From: Flavobacteriaceae bacterium
GTDB taxonomy: Bacteria > Bacteroidota > Bacteroidia > Flavobacteriales > Flavobacteriaceae
DNA: 7,001 nt
Assembly (NCBI GenBank): GCA_016780435.1
Contig: JADHLU010000045.1
Span: forward strand, 1-7,001
Direction of reading: 5' to 3'
Shown piece after piece: positions 1 through 5,959 of the stretch (position 1 is the first letter of the stretch; the number at the start of each line of letters is the position of its first letter). The position numbers and the translations under genes are program-made. Below the pieces are notes generated by a model, which saw nothing but the letters and a program-made list of their open reading frames with translations, did not search any database and was not told the origin of the DNA.

Positions 1-171
1 GGCCAAACCATTGGCAGGGTAACCTCAGGAACGCTCTCTCCTAGTTTGGGGTACGGAATTGGCCTAGGTTATGTAACCCTTAGCTCGTCTCAATTAGATC
101 AGGAAATCTTCATCGAAGTGCGCTCCAAGGCACTAAAGGCCGTAGTCGTAAAACTGCCTTTTGTGAACTAA
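1..171 (+). CDS. gcvT: Aminomethyltransferase (glycine cleavage T protein), C-terminal end only
   Basis: Reading frame 1 is open from the window edge to TAA at 169-171 and gives 56 residues. It contains IGRVTSGTLSPSLGYGIGLG, which matches the C-terminal barrel domain of GcvT, where GRVTSGT.SPSL..GIG.GYV is highly conserved. It ends in a VRSKALKAVVVKLPF-type tail, again as in GcvT. By family knowledge, T protein takes the methylene group from aminomethyl-lipoyl H protein, passes it to tetrahydrofolate and releases ammonia, in the cytoplasm. The catalytic N-terminal part lies outside the window and cannot be checked. The next gene starts 4 nt after this stop, so the two are probably co-transcribed. 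Confidence 0.9.
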   Translation, partial: GQTIGRVTSGTLSPSLGYGIGLGYVTLSSSQLDQEIFIEVRSKALKAVVVKLPFVN

Positions 172-175
172 TCCA

Positions 176-1003
176 ATGCCTAAAAAGCAGCGTATTCTTA
201 TACTAGGTGCAAGCGGATTTATCGGATGCCAACTGTACAAAGAACTCAGTGCCTATTTCGACACTTACGGCACCTTCTGCGCCGCCAGCACCTTTAAGGC
301 AAATCGGCGCTACTTCAAATACGATGCCCAAAGCGACGACCTAGTCGAACTGCTTAAGGCCCTGAAGCCCAACCTGGTCATTTCGGCCATGCGCGGACCA
401 AAGGATGTCTTTAACACCGTACATGCGCACCTAGTGGAGTATGCCCGCGTGCACGCGGTCAAATTGATGGTTCTTAGTTCGGCTAATGTTTTTGATGCCT
501 ATTCGAAGTATCCGTCTTACGAAAACGACAAAACCCTATCTGAAAGCCCCTATGGGCGCTACCAAATTCACATTGAGAACAAGGTCATGCGCCTTCCCAA
601 AGAACAGTGGCTCATCGCCAGAGCACCTATGGTTTTTGGCAATGGTTCGCCCCGAATGCTGGCACTCAAAAACCAACTACAGAGCAATGAGGCTATTGAA
701 GTCTTTCCAAACCTTTCGATCAACATCACCTATGTCGACAAATTGGTGCAGCAACTGCACTACTGTGTCAACCGAAAGAAAACCGGAATTGTTCACCTGG
801 GAAGCAGCGATCTGGTCTTGCATCAAGACCTGATTAAGGCCTTGATTGATCGGTTAGGCAACTACCATCCGCTGTACAAAAGAGTCTACACCACCAACGA
901 CATTCGTTACTTGGCCGTGCTGCCCAGAGACAACAAGCTACCCAACTATCTACAATTTAGCGTCAACGAGGCTATAACACACCATTTAGAGCCTTTAACA
1001 TAG
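176..1003 (+). CDS. RmlD-like NAD(P)-binding sugar-nucleotide reductase/epimerase homologue
   Basis: This 275-residue protein begins with a Rossmann nucleotide-binding motif, G11-A-S-G14-F-I-G17, in the extended short-chain dehydrogenase style. D50 and the stretch LLKALKPNLVISAMRG (59-74) resemble the 'D...L.PD.VIN' part of RmlD (dTDP-4-dehydrorhamnose reductase). SSANVFD (101-107) supplies the usual Ser region, and ARAPMVFG (148-155) matches the RmlD 'R....VFG' motif. The catalytic YxxxK is altered: Y126 is followed by G-R-Y-Q130, so the Lys is Gln. In RmlD the Tyr/Lys pair drives hydride transfer, so this protein may be a non-reducing homologue or use another residue. The substrate is unknown. 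ATG at 176 lies 4 nt after the gcvT stop and directly precedes the Rossmann strand, which supports this start; there is no clear Shine-Dalgarno. I am confident of the fold but not of the reaction. Confidence 0.8.
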   Translation: MPKKQRILILGASGFIGCQLYKELSAYFDTYGTFCAASTFKANRRYFKYDAQSDDLVELLKALKPNLVISAMRGPKDVFNTVHAHLVEYARVHAVKLMVLSSANVFDAYSKYPSYENDKTLSESPYGRYQIHIENKVMRLPKEQWLIARAPMVFGNGSPRMLALKNQLQSNEAIEVFPNLSINITYVDKLVQQLHYCVNRKKTGIVHLGSSDLVLHQDLIKALIDRLGNYHPLYKRVYTTNDIRYLAVLPRDNKLPNYLQFSVNEAITHHLEPLT

Positions 1004-1014
1004 GCTAAAATCCG

Positions 1015-1022
1015 TATTTTTA
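1015..1022 (+). promoter_or_regulatory. Possible weak -7 box upstream of yebC
   Basis: TATTTTTA matches the Bacteroidota TAnnTTTG box except at the last base. It lies 20 nt before the yebC ATG, with TTTA at 994-997 about the right distance upstream for a weak -33 element. The 39-nt gap after the preceding gene would equally allow simple read-through from gcvT, so this is only a candidate. Confidence 0.25.
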
Positions 1023-1042
1023 CCCCTCTAATTTCAGCGAGT

Positions 1043-1756
1043 ATGGGAAGAGCATTTGAATTCAGAAAAGCGCGTAAAATGAAGCGCTGGGCGGCGATGT
1101 CAAAGGCGTTTACACGCATAGGCAAAGACATCGTGATGGCCGTAAAAGAAGGCGGAGCAGACCCCGATTCAAATGCCCGATTGAGGGCGGTCATTCAGAA
1201 CGCTAAGGCGGTTAACATGCCAAAAGACAATGTCGAGCGCGCCATTAAGAGGGCCTCCGACAAATCGCAGGGTGAATACAAAGAGTTGCTCTACGAAGGG
1301 TACGGCCCGCACGGTATCGCCATTTTGGTCGAAACCGCAACAGACAACCCCACAAGAACAGTGGCCAATATCCGCAGCTATTTCAATAAATGTGGGGGCA
1401 CACTGGGGACCTCAGGATCGGTTGAGTTTCTATTCGATCACAGCTGTAACTTCAGAATTGCCGCTGAAAATTGCGACCTAGAGGCTCTTGAATTAGACCT
1501 GATCGATTTTGGGGTTGAAGAAATTTTTGAAGATGAAGACGGAGTGCTCATCTATGCCCCTTTTGAGGCCTTCGGCAGCCTTCAAAAGGAATTAGAAAAC
1601 CGATCGCTTCAAATTCTCTCCTCCGGATTTGAGCGCATACCCCAAATCACCAAAGAACTCACCGAAGAGCAAGTAGTCGATATCGAGAAGCTATTAGAGA
1701 AAATTGAAGAAGACGATGACGTGCAAAACGTCTATCACACTATGAGCGAATCTTGA
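1043..1756 (+). CDS. yebC: YebC/TACO1-family protein
   Basis: This 237-residue protein is full length for YebC (about 240). Motifs in order: KRWAAMSKAFTRIGKDI (14-30), DPDSN (40-44), NMPKDNVERAIKRA (58-71), YEGYGPHGIAILVETATDNP (84-103), GGTLGTSGSVEFLF (118-131) and a closing DDDVQNVYHT (224-233). All are hallmark YebC positions. The family was long listed as transcriptional regulators. Its mitochondrial relative TACO1 acts on translation, and recent work links bacterial YebC proteins to relief of ribosome stalling at proline-rich sequences, so a cytoplasmic translation role is the better guess. ATG at 1043 is chosen because homologues in this phylum start with the same MGRAFEFRKARKMKRW. The gene lies 39 nt after the preceding reductase homologue. 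Its last 17 bp overlap the 3' end of the convergent kdsB. Confidence 0.95.
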   Translation: MGRAFEFRKARKMKRWAAMSKAFTRIGKDIVMAVKEGGADPDSNARLRAVIQNAKAVNMPKDNVERAIKRASDKSQGEYKELLYEGYGPHGIAILVETATDNPTRTVANIRSYFNKCGGTLGTSGSVEFLFDHSCNFRIAAENCDLEALELDLIDFGVEEIFEDEDGVLIYAPFEAFGSLQKELENRSLQILSSGFERIPQITKELTEEQVVDIEKLLEKIEEDDDVQNVYHTMSES

Positions 1757-2477
1757 TAAGCTGTTCTGCGCGCTCCAAATCTTCTAGTGTATCGATTCCA
1801 ATGCTATCGTTAGGGGTTTCAACCATCTGAAGTACCCTTCCGTGCTCTAAAAATCGAATAGCCTCTATGCTTTCTGCCTGCTCAAGGGGGCCGATTGCCA
1901 GTTGTGAGAAATCAACCAGGGCCTGCTTTCGAAAGGCGTAAACACCCTTATGCTTGAAAGGCACAGTCGCGCTTAATCCACTTCGATTGAATGGAATCAC
2001 TGAACGCGAAAAGTAAAGGGCTCTGCCGCTTAGGTCAGTAATTACCTTGACTACATTCGGATTTTTAGCCTCCTCTATATCCATAAGGGGAGTCATCAAC
2101 GAGGCGAGGTCTACTTGTCGCTCGGTATCATCCTTAAACACCTCTATAAGACGCTCTAGGCTTTGCTTGTCGATGAAGGGTTCGTCGCCCTGCACATTAA
2201 TCACCAGGTCAGCTTCGATCTTTGAGGCCGCCTCTGCCAATCGATCGCTTCCGGTGGCGTGATGGGTCGAGCTAAATAAAACTTTGGCTCCTTTAGCCAG
2301 AACAATCGTCTCAATCTTTTTACTATCAGTAACCACGTACACCTCATCAAAAAGGCAGGTCTGTTTCACAGCCTCATAGGTTCGCACAATAACCGGAGCA
2401 CCTGCCAAATCGCGAATCAACTTCTCTGAGAGACGCGTCGATGCTAGTCGTGCGGGTATCATGGCTACAATCTTCAT
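1740..2477 (-). CDS. kdsB: 3-deoxy-manno-octulosonate cytidylyltransferase (CMP-Kdo synthetase)
   Basis: KdsB activates Kdo with CTP to CMP-Kdo for the LPS inner core, in the cytoplasm. The 245-residue product matches the family length (E. coli about 248). It shows MIPARLASTR (6-15) with K19 for nucleotide binding, HATGSDRLAEAA (73-84), NVQGDEP (94-100) with metal-site Asp98, YFSRSVIPF (155-163), KHKGVYAFRK (175-184), a LEQ...EAIRFLE segment (198-210) and a DTLEDLERA tail (229-237). The loop normally reading FPGK or FPAK is LSEK (16-19). The ATG at 2477 is chosen over an in-frame upstream codon at 2519 because homologues begin MKI.A.IPAR and because it falls 4 nt after the helicase stop, fitting a two-gene operon. 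GAGGA lies about 20 nt upstream, too far for a normal Shine-Dalgarno. The 3' end overlaps convergent yebC. Confidence 0.95.
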   Translation of the reverse strand: MKIVAMIPARLASTRLSEKLIRDLAGAPVIVRTYEAVKQTCLFDEVYVVTDSKKIETIVLAKGAKVLFSSTHHATGSDRLAEAASKIEADLVINVQGDEPFIDKQSLERLIEVFKDDTERQVDLASLMTPLMDIEEAKNPNVVKVITDLSGRALYFSRSVIPFNRSGLSATVPFKHKGVYAFRKQALVDFSQLAIGPLEQAESIEAIRFLEHGRVLQMVETPNDSIGIDTLEDLERAEQLIKIRS

Positions 2478-2481
2478 GGTC

Positions 2482-3912
2482 TTATCGTATTTCGTCCTCG
2501 TAAAAGTAATCGTTTTCAAACCCCATTAGATATAAGCGCTCAGAAGCCCTTGTGAAAGCCGTATAAAGCCATTTAAGGTGATCCTGATCGAATCCGTCTG
2601 GCGCATAAGGTTTCTCGACAAAAATGCGTCTCCATTGGCCGCCCTGGGCTTTATGACAGGTTATGGCGTAAGAGTACTTCACTTGAAGTGCATTGAAATA
2701 ACGGTTATTCTTGATTCCTAGGTACCGTTTGTATTTCGAGCTCTCGTGTGCATAATCTTCAGCCACCTTGTGGTAAAGCTTATTACCGTCTTCAAAACTT
2801 AAAGCAGGCTGATCGGCCTCTAGTACATCTAAAAGCAGTACGGTGTCAAATGGAGGTGACTCGTAGTCAAGCAGTTGCACCTGAACTTCGGCAAACTTAA
2901 AATCGTAAAGGGTTTTAAACTGGTAGATCTGAAGCACTTCAATGGCGTCACCATTAGCAATAAAGGCCACTTCTTTGGATTCAGACAGCCAGTAATAATT
3001 GTTCTTGACAACCATCAATATATCTCCAACGCTTAATTCATTGTCAAGTTGAAGTATGCGCTGCCTAATATTTTTATTGTAGAGGTTCGCGCGCTTATTA
3101 GAACGGACTATGATGGCCGTCTCTTGCATTCCCGCCTCTCTGTAAGCGTCTTCTAAGGCCTCTAATAACTCAGATCCGTCTTGCATGCGAAATACTTCTG
3201 ATGCGCTTGTTGTGTCGAGCTTAAACTGAAAATCATTGGCTATCAGAGAATCGCGAATTCGCGTGGCATTACTGAGTATCGCGCTTTCGGCGGCTTGTCG
3301 CACTACCTCGGTGAGCAAAGCCGTAAAAGGGGTCAACTCAAATCTCAGCGCTAGTTGCTGCTCATCGAGAGCTATACTTTGCGTCTCGGCGACCGGAGCG
3401 AGCTGAGCCGTATCTCCGATGAGCAAGAGTGAACAATTCTGGCCGCTGTATACGTACTCAAACAAGTGTTGTAATAGTGAGTCAGAGGCAAATAACCCTT
3501 TGTCTGGCTGGCGATCAGAAAGCATTGAGGCCTCGTCTACAATAAATAGCGTACGTTTAAACTTGTTCTTTGCTAGCGTAAAACTGATGGGCTTATTTCC
3601 CGAGCGCTTGGGGTAGTATAGCAGCTTGTGTATGGTTGAAGCTTGATAGCCCGAATAGCGTGAAATAACTTTGGCTGCCCTACCAGTTGGGGCGAGTTGA
3701 ATCGTTTGGTTGCCCATGCTGTGCAAGGCCTGAATTAGCGCCTTAATCAGTGAAGTCTTACCTGTACCTGCATAACCCTTGAGCACGAAGAATTTTTTCG
3801 GATTCTCGGCAACGAGAAAACGCGTGATTTCTTCGAGCGCCTTTTTTTGAGACAGAGTAGGCTCAAAACTCAATGAATCTAGAAGTAAACGGTAGATTTT
3901 ATGGGGATTCAA
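2482..3912 (-). CDS. RecD/Dda-like SF1B ATP-dependent DNA helicase
   Basis: This 476-residue protein has the motif set of a superfamily 1B helicase. Walker A is GYAGTGKT (46-53), motif Ia APTGRAA (74-80), motif II VDEASM (125-130), motif III GDTAQLAPV (166-174), a motif IV-like VVRQAAES (203-210), a UvrD_C_2-like motif V KYSYAITCHKAQGGQW (412-427), and motif VI YTAFTRASERLYLM (450-463). Related proteins unwind DNA 5'-3'. It is much shorter than E. coli RecD and lacks an obvious extra N-terminal domain, so it resembles stand-alone Dda or short RecD2-like enzymes; I see no recB or recC nearby. The start is TTG at 3912-3910. The next upstream in-frame codon but one is a stop (TAG, 3918-3916), and the first in-frame ATG is at Met66, beyond Walker A. 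kdsB follows after 4 nt. Its exact repair or replication role is not shown. Confidence 0.92.
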   Translation of the reverse strand: MNPHKIYRLLLDSLSFEPTLSQKKALEEITRFLVAENPKKFFVLKGYAGTGKTSLIKALIQALHSMGNQTIQLAPTGRAAKVISRYSGYQASTIHKLLYYPKRSGNKPISFTLAKNKFKRTLFIVDEASMLSDRQPDKGLFASDSLLQHLFEYVYSGQNCSLLLIGDTAQLAPVAETQSIALDEQQLALRFELTPFTALLTEVVRQAAESAILSNATRIRDSLIANDFQFKLDTTSASEVFRMQDGSELLEALEDAYREAGMQETAIIVRSNKRANLYNKNIRQRILQLDNELSVGDILMVVKNNYYWLSESKEVAFIANGDAIEVLQIYQFKTLYDFKFAEVQVQLLDYESPPFDTVLLLDVLEADQPALSFEDGNKLYHKVAEDYAHESSKYKRYLGIKNNRYFNALQVKYSYAITCHKAQGGQWRRIFVEKPYAPDGFDQDHLKWLYTAFTRASERLYLMGFENDYFYEDEIR

Positions 3913-3927
3913 AAGCTAAACTTTGGT

Positions 3928-3935
3928 CGAAGATA
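3928..3935 (-). promoter_or_regulatory. Candidate weak -7 box for the helicase-kdsB operon
   Basis: On the minus strand this reads TATCTTCG, one mismatch from TAnnTTTG. Transcription would start near 3922, leaving a leader of about 10 nt before the TTG start. No clear TTG lies at the -33 distance. A competing sequence, TAGCTTTT, runs into the TTG start codon itself and would give a transcript lacking that start. Confidence 0.25.
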
Positions 3936-3962
3936 CACATCATTTCATTTCGAGCTAAAAAC

Positions 3963-3992
3963 TTTGGTGATTGGAAAAAAATTGTAGATTTG
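3963..3992 (+). promoter_or_regulatory. Bacteroidota-type promoter (-33 TTTG, -7 TAGATTTG) for the 4020-5959 operon
   Basis: TTTG at 3963-3966 and TAGATTTG at 3985-3992 are separated by 18 nt, which agrees with the known Bacteroidota sigma-A pattern (TTG, about 19 nt, TAnnTTTG). Transcription would start near 3997-4000 and give a leader of about 20 nt. That leader (4001-4019) is almost all A and C with no Shine-Dalgarno, which is usual for highly translated genes in this phylum. It is the best-formed promoter in the window and should drive the membrane protein, DUF3822 and rsmD genes. Confidence 0.75.
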
Positions 3993-4019
3993 TTCACGTT
4001 CAAAACAAAAAACCAAACG

Positions 4020-4673
4020 ATGAAAACTGTTCTCCAGTACGTTCTTCTTGTGGTCTCAGGAGTTCTTGCTTACCTTATTTATTTATCTGTAATGGCTCCT
4101 ATTTCTTTCAACAATGTGAAAGAAGAGCGCTTTTCAGCGGTCATAGAAAAACTAAAAGACATTCGCGATGCCCAAGTAGCACATCGAACAGTTACCGGTG
4201 CTTATGCCAAAGACTTCGAATCGCTCATCAATTTTATAGATACTGGATACTTTACTCTTACACAGCAAAAAGATTCATCGTTTATGCGCTACAACCGCAC
4301 CTACCGCATTGATATGCAGGTCGACACCGTAGTGGTTGATACGCTTGGAACTGTTGCCGTTAAAGATTCGATCTTCAAAGGAAGTTCTTCATATAAGACG
4401 CTTTTCGCCGTACCATACGCTCAGAATAACGAGCGCTTCACTATGAAGGCAGACGTGGTTAACAAGCAAGGATTTAATGCTCCAGTTTTTGAAGCCTCTG
4501 TTGAGAAAAATGTCATTTTATACGACCAACCTAAAGATCTTTTGGCCAAAGAAAATGCGCATGCGAGTATTGAAGAGGTCAATGGAACCACCATTAAGGT
4601 AGGGTCCTTAACCGAGGTGAGCACATCAGGTAACTGGCCGTCTATCTACGACAAGAAGAAAACATCGAATTAA
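4020..4673 (+). CDS. Uncharacterised membrane-anchored protein with pilin-like layout
   Basis: I do not recognise a named family for this 217-residue protein, although its ending GNWPSIYDK (204-212) resembles hypothetical proteins I recall from other Bacteroidota. One N-terminal membrane helix (about residues 5-25, LQYVLLVVSGVLAYLIYLSV) has no Cys for lipoprotein processing. An amphipathic stretch, VIEKLKDIRDAQVAHRTVTG (41-60), then AYAKDFESLINFI (61-73), follows. The rest is polar and beta-rich and is probably periplasmic. A helix with an 'RDAQ.A....G.Y...' continuation is the layout of type IV pilins and type II pseudopilins, but no prepilin peptidase site (Gly/Glu at the helix start) is visible, so the likeness is architectural only. 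The ATG at 4020 is chosen because it follows a good promoter and leader and directly precedes the helix. The gene is first in an operon with DUF3822 and rsmD. Confidence 0.8.
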   Translation: MKTVLQYVLLVVSGVLAYLIYLSVMAPISFNNVKEERFSAVIEKLKDIRDAQVAHRTVTGAYAKDFESLINFIDTGYFTLTQQKDSSFMRYNRTYRIDMQVDTVVVDTLGTVAVKDSIFKGSSSYKTLFAVPYAQNNERFTMKADVVNKQGFNAPVFEASVEKNVILYDQPKDLLAKENAHASIEEVNGTTIKVGSLTEVSTSGNWPSIYDKKKTSN

Positions 4674-4684
4674 GTTTTGACACA

Positions 4685-5392
4685 TTGATTTCCGCCAAGG
4701 AAAAACAATCACGCATAGCACTATCCATCCAGGTTCTTCCGGATGGATTTTGTGTTTTTAAACCTACTATTGACGATAGGCTTGATCGGATATTTTTGGA
4801 GCAGCAAGAAGATCTGCTTCTTTGGCTGAGTCAACAATCGCTCACAGATGCTACGATTAAACTTATTTATTCTGGCCCAGCCACAATAGTTCCAGAAGAG
4901 CTTTTTAGCGCAACAGACGCTTCGGATTACTTAAAGTACCACCTAGAAGATTGGGCGCATACGGCCTTTACCGAACTTAAAAATTTTGGGCTCTTTGTGG
5001 TCTTTGCCCATAATCAAAAACTCGAGGAAGTGCTTAGAGATGCCCACTATTCGATCACGGTGACTCACAGCGCTCACGAGCTGCTCAAACGCGCGCTTGT
5101 AAGCCCCAACAAAGAGATTCCTCGCCTAGTAAGCATCTTTCATCCTAAACATATAGAGCTCGTCTATCACAAAGGTCCTAAACTATTAGTCTACAATCAA
5201 TTCGCTATTGAAGGAGACATAGACGCGAGTTACTACCTGCAGTTAGCCCTCAGAACCACAAAGCAACCCGAGTCAACCACCGATGTTATTTGCTACGAAA
5301 ACGGATCTAATTGGGGTGCAGCGAGTTTCAAACACGTTAACGAATGGGCTTCAGATGCCCAATATATTACGGAATTCTACCCCTTTCACTAA
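4685..5392 (+). CDS. DUF3822 family protein
   Basis: The 235-residue product fits DUF3822. It has an N-terminal ALSIQVLPDGFCVFK (12-26), a VPEELF...YLKYH segment (69-86), and a second half-repeat with IFHPKHIELVYHKGPKLLVY (151-170), NQF (171-173) and DIDASYYL (178-185). From memory, a Bacteroides member was solved and described as having an actin-like ATPase fold, but its function is unknown; I see no phosphate-binding motif that proves ATP use. No signal peptide or membrane helix is visible, so it is probably cytoplasmic. The start is uncertain. TTG at 4685 is the only ATG/GTG/TTG candidate near the front. The frame is open back to 4634, and the upstream codons read ELSFDT, like the FD segment I recall near the N-terminus of homologues. 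rsmD follows after 12 nt. Confidence 0.82.
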   Translation: MISAKEKQSRIALSIQVLPDGFCVFKPTIDDRLDRIFLEQQEDLLLWLSQQSLTDATIKLIYSGPATIVPEELFSATDASDYLKYHLEDWAHTAFTELKNFGLFVVFAHNQKLEEVLRDAHYSITVTHSAHELLKRALVSPNKEIPRLVSIFHPKHIELVYHKGPKLLVYNQFAIEGDIDASYYLQLALRTTKQPESTTDVICYENGSNWGAASFKHVNEWASDAQYITEFYPFH

Positions 5393-5404
5393 GCCGATAA
5401 TACT

Positions 5405-5959
5405 ATGCGCATCATCTCCGGAATGCACAAAGGACGCAAGCTAACGGCTCCTAAAACACTATCTGCCAGACCGACAACAGATGTGGCCAAGGAGGGCTTA
5501 TTTAATGTACTTAGCCACCGTATAGACCTTAGCGAGCAATCGGTTTTAGACCTGTTCAGCGGAACAGGGAATATTAGCTTTGAATTTTGCTCAAGGGGAA
5601 GCAAGCGGGTGACCGCTGTAGAACAAGACCGACAAGGGTGTGGATTCATTCGTAAAACCGCCGAACTACTATCTCTAGAAACCCTAGAAATTCGGTGCAC
5701 CAAGGTCGAATCGTTTCTTCAGTCAACTGCTAATCCCTACGATATCGTCTTTATGGATCCGCCCTACAACATAGGTGTTTCGGCATATGCTAAACTCATA
5801 GCACTTGTTTTCGATCGAAATTGGATAAGCGAAGACGGAATACTCATCGCCGAACACGCCTCTAAAGACATTCTGAGTGCACTAGCACATTTTTCTGAAT
5901 CGAGAGGCTACGGATCCAGCTCTTTCAGTTTCTTTCAAAAAAATAAAAGCAGGTCGTAA
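5405..5959 (+). CDS. rsmD: 16S rRNA (guanine966-N2)-methyltransferase RsmD
   Basis: RsmD methylates N2 of G966 in 16S rRNA during 30S assembly, using S-adenosylmethionine. The 184-residue product starts with the signature MRIISGMHKGRKL (1-13) and RPTTDVAKEGLFNVL (22-36). SAM motif I is LDLFSGTGNISFEFCSRG (49-66), and the acidic end of strand 2 is VEQD (72-75). The catalytic amino-methyltransferase motif is DPPY (118-121) within YDIVFMDPPY, and ILIAEHAS (146-153) forms a later strand. ATG at 5405 lies 12 nt after the DUF3822 stop and coincides with the conserved N-terminus. Homologues I recall end soon after the FSFF strand (174-177). Here a basic tail QKNKSRS follows, encoded by DNA that also forms the 3' end of rnpB on the other strand. 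It is the last gene of its operon. Confidence 0.96.
   Translation: MRIISGMHKGRKLTAPKTLSARPTTDVAKEGLFNVLSHRIDLSEQSVLDLFSGTGNISFEFCSRGSKRVTAVEQDRQGCGFIRKTAELLSLETLEIRCTKVESFLQSTANPYDIVFMDPPYNIGVSAYAKLIALVFDRNWISEDGILIAEHASKDILSALAHFSESRGYGSSSFSFFQKNKSRS
5937..5955 (-). terminator. T-rich 3' end of rnpB, directly after P1
   Basis: On the minus strand the 3' strand of helix P1 (GACCTGCTTT, 5955-5946) runs into T4-A-T7 at 5948-5937. This could end transcription or mark a processing point. It is not a classical compact hairpin terminator, because P1 pairs with the 5' end some 270 nt away. The same bases encode the last codons of rsmD. Confidence 0.4.

Noticed and set aside
486..833. An open frame of 115 residues inside the reductase homologue
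   Set aside because: Its composition looks random (rich in Arg, Thr and Trp) and it matches no motif, while the overlapping frame has clear Rossmann features.
946..1194. A minus-strand open frame across the start of yebC
   Set aside because: It is antisense to the highly conserved YebC N-terminus and has no recognisable motif.
2478..2519. A 14-residue N-terminal extension of KdsB
   Set aside because: It lies within the helicase coding end, and KdsB homologues begin with MKI.A.IPAR, which matches the ATG at 2477.
3910..3918. TAGCTTTT on the minus strand as the helicase promoter
   Set aside because: The transcript would start downstream of the TTG start codon, with no other start before Walker A except a distant TTG. 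The TATCTTCG box further upstream is more workable, though weak.
3873..4019. A 49-residue upstream extension of the membrane protein at 4020
   Set aside because: It overlaps the 5' end of the divergent helicase gene and spans the best promoter in the window. The membrane helix begins right after the ATG at 4020.
4650..4690. A -1 frameshift joining the 4020 gene to DUF3822
   Set aside because: AAG AAG AAA ACA is not a proper X XXY YYZ slippery site in the zero frame. The upstream protein ends naturally after a conserved-looking tail, and the two products have unrelated folds.
5389..5703. A minus-strand open frame opposite rsmD
   Set aside because: It is a shadow of the SAM-binding half of rsmD and has no promoter or recognisable domain.
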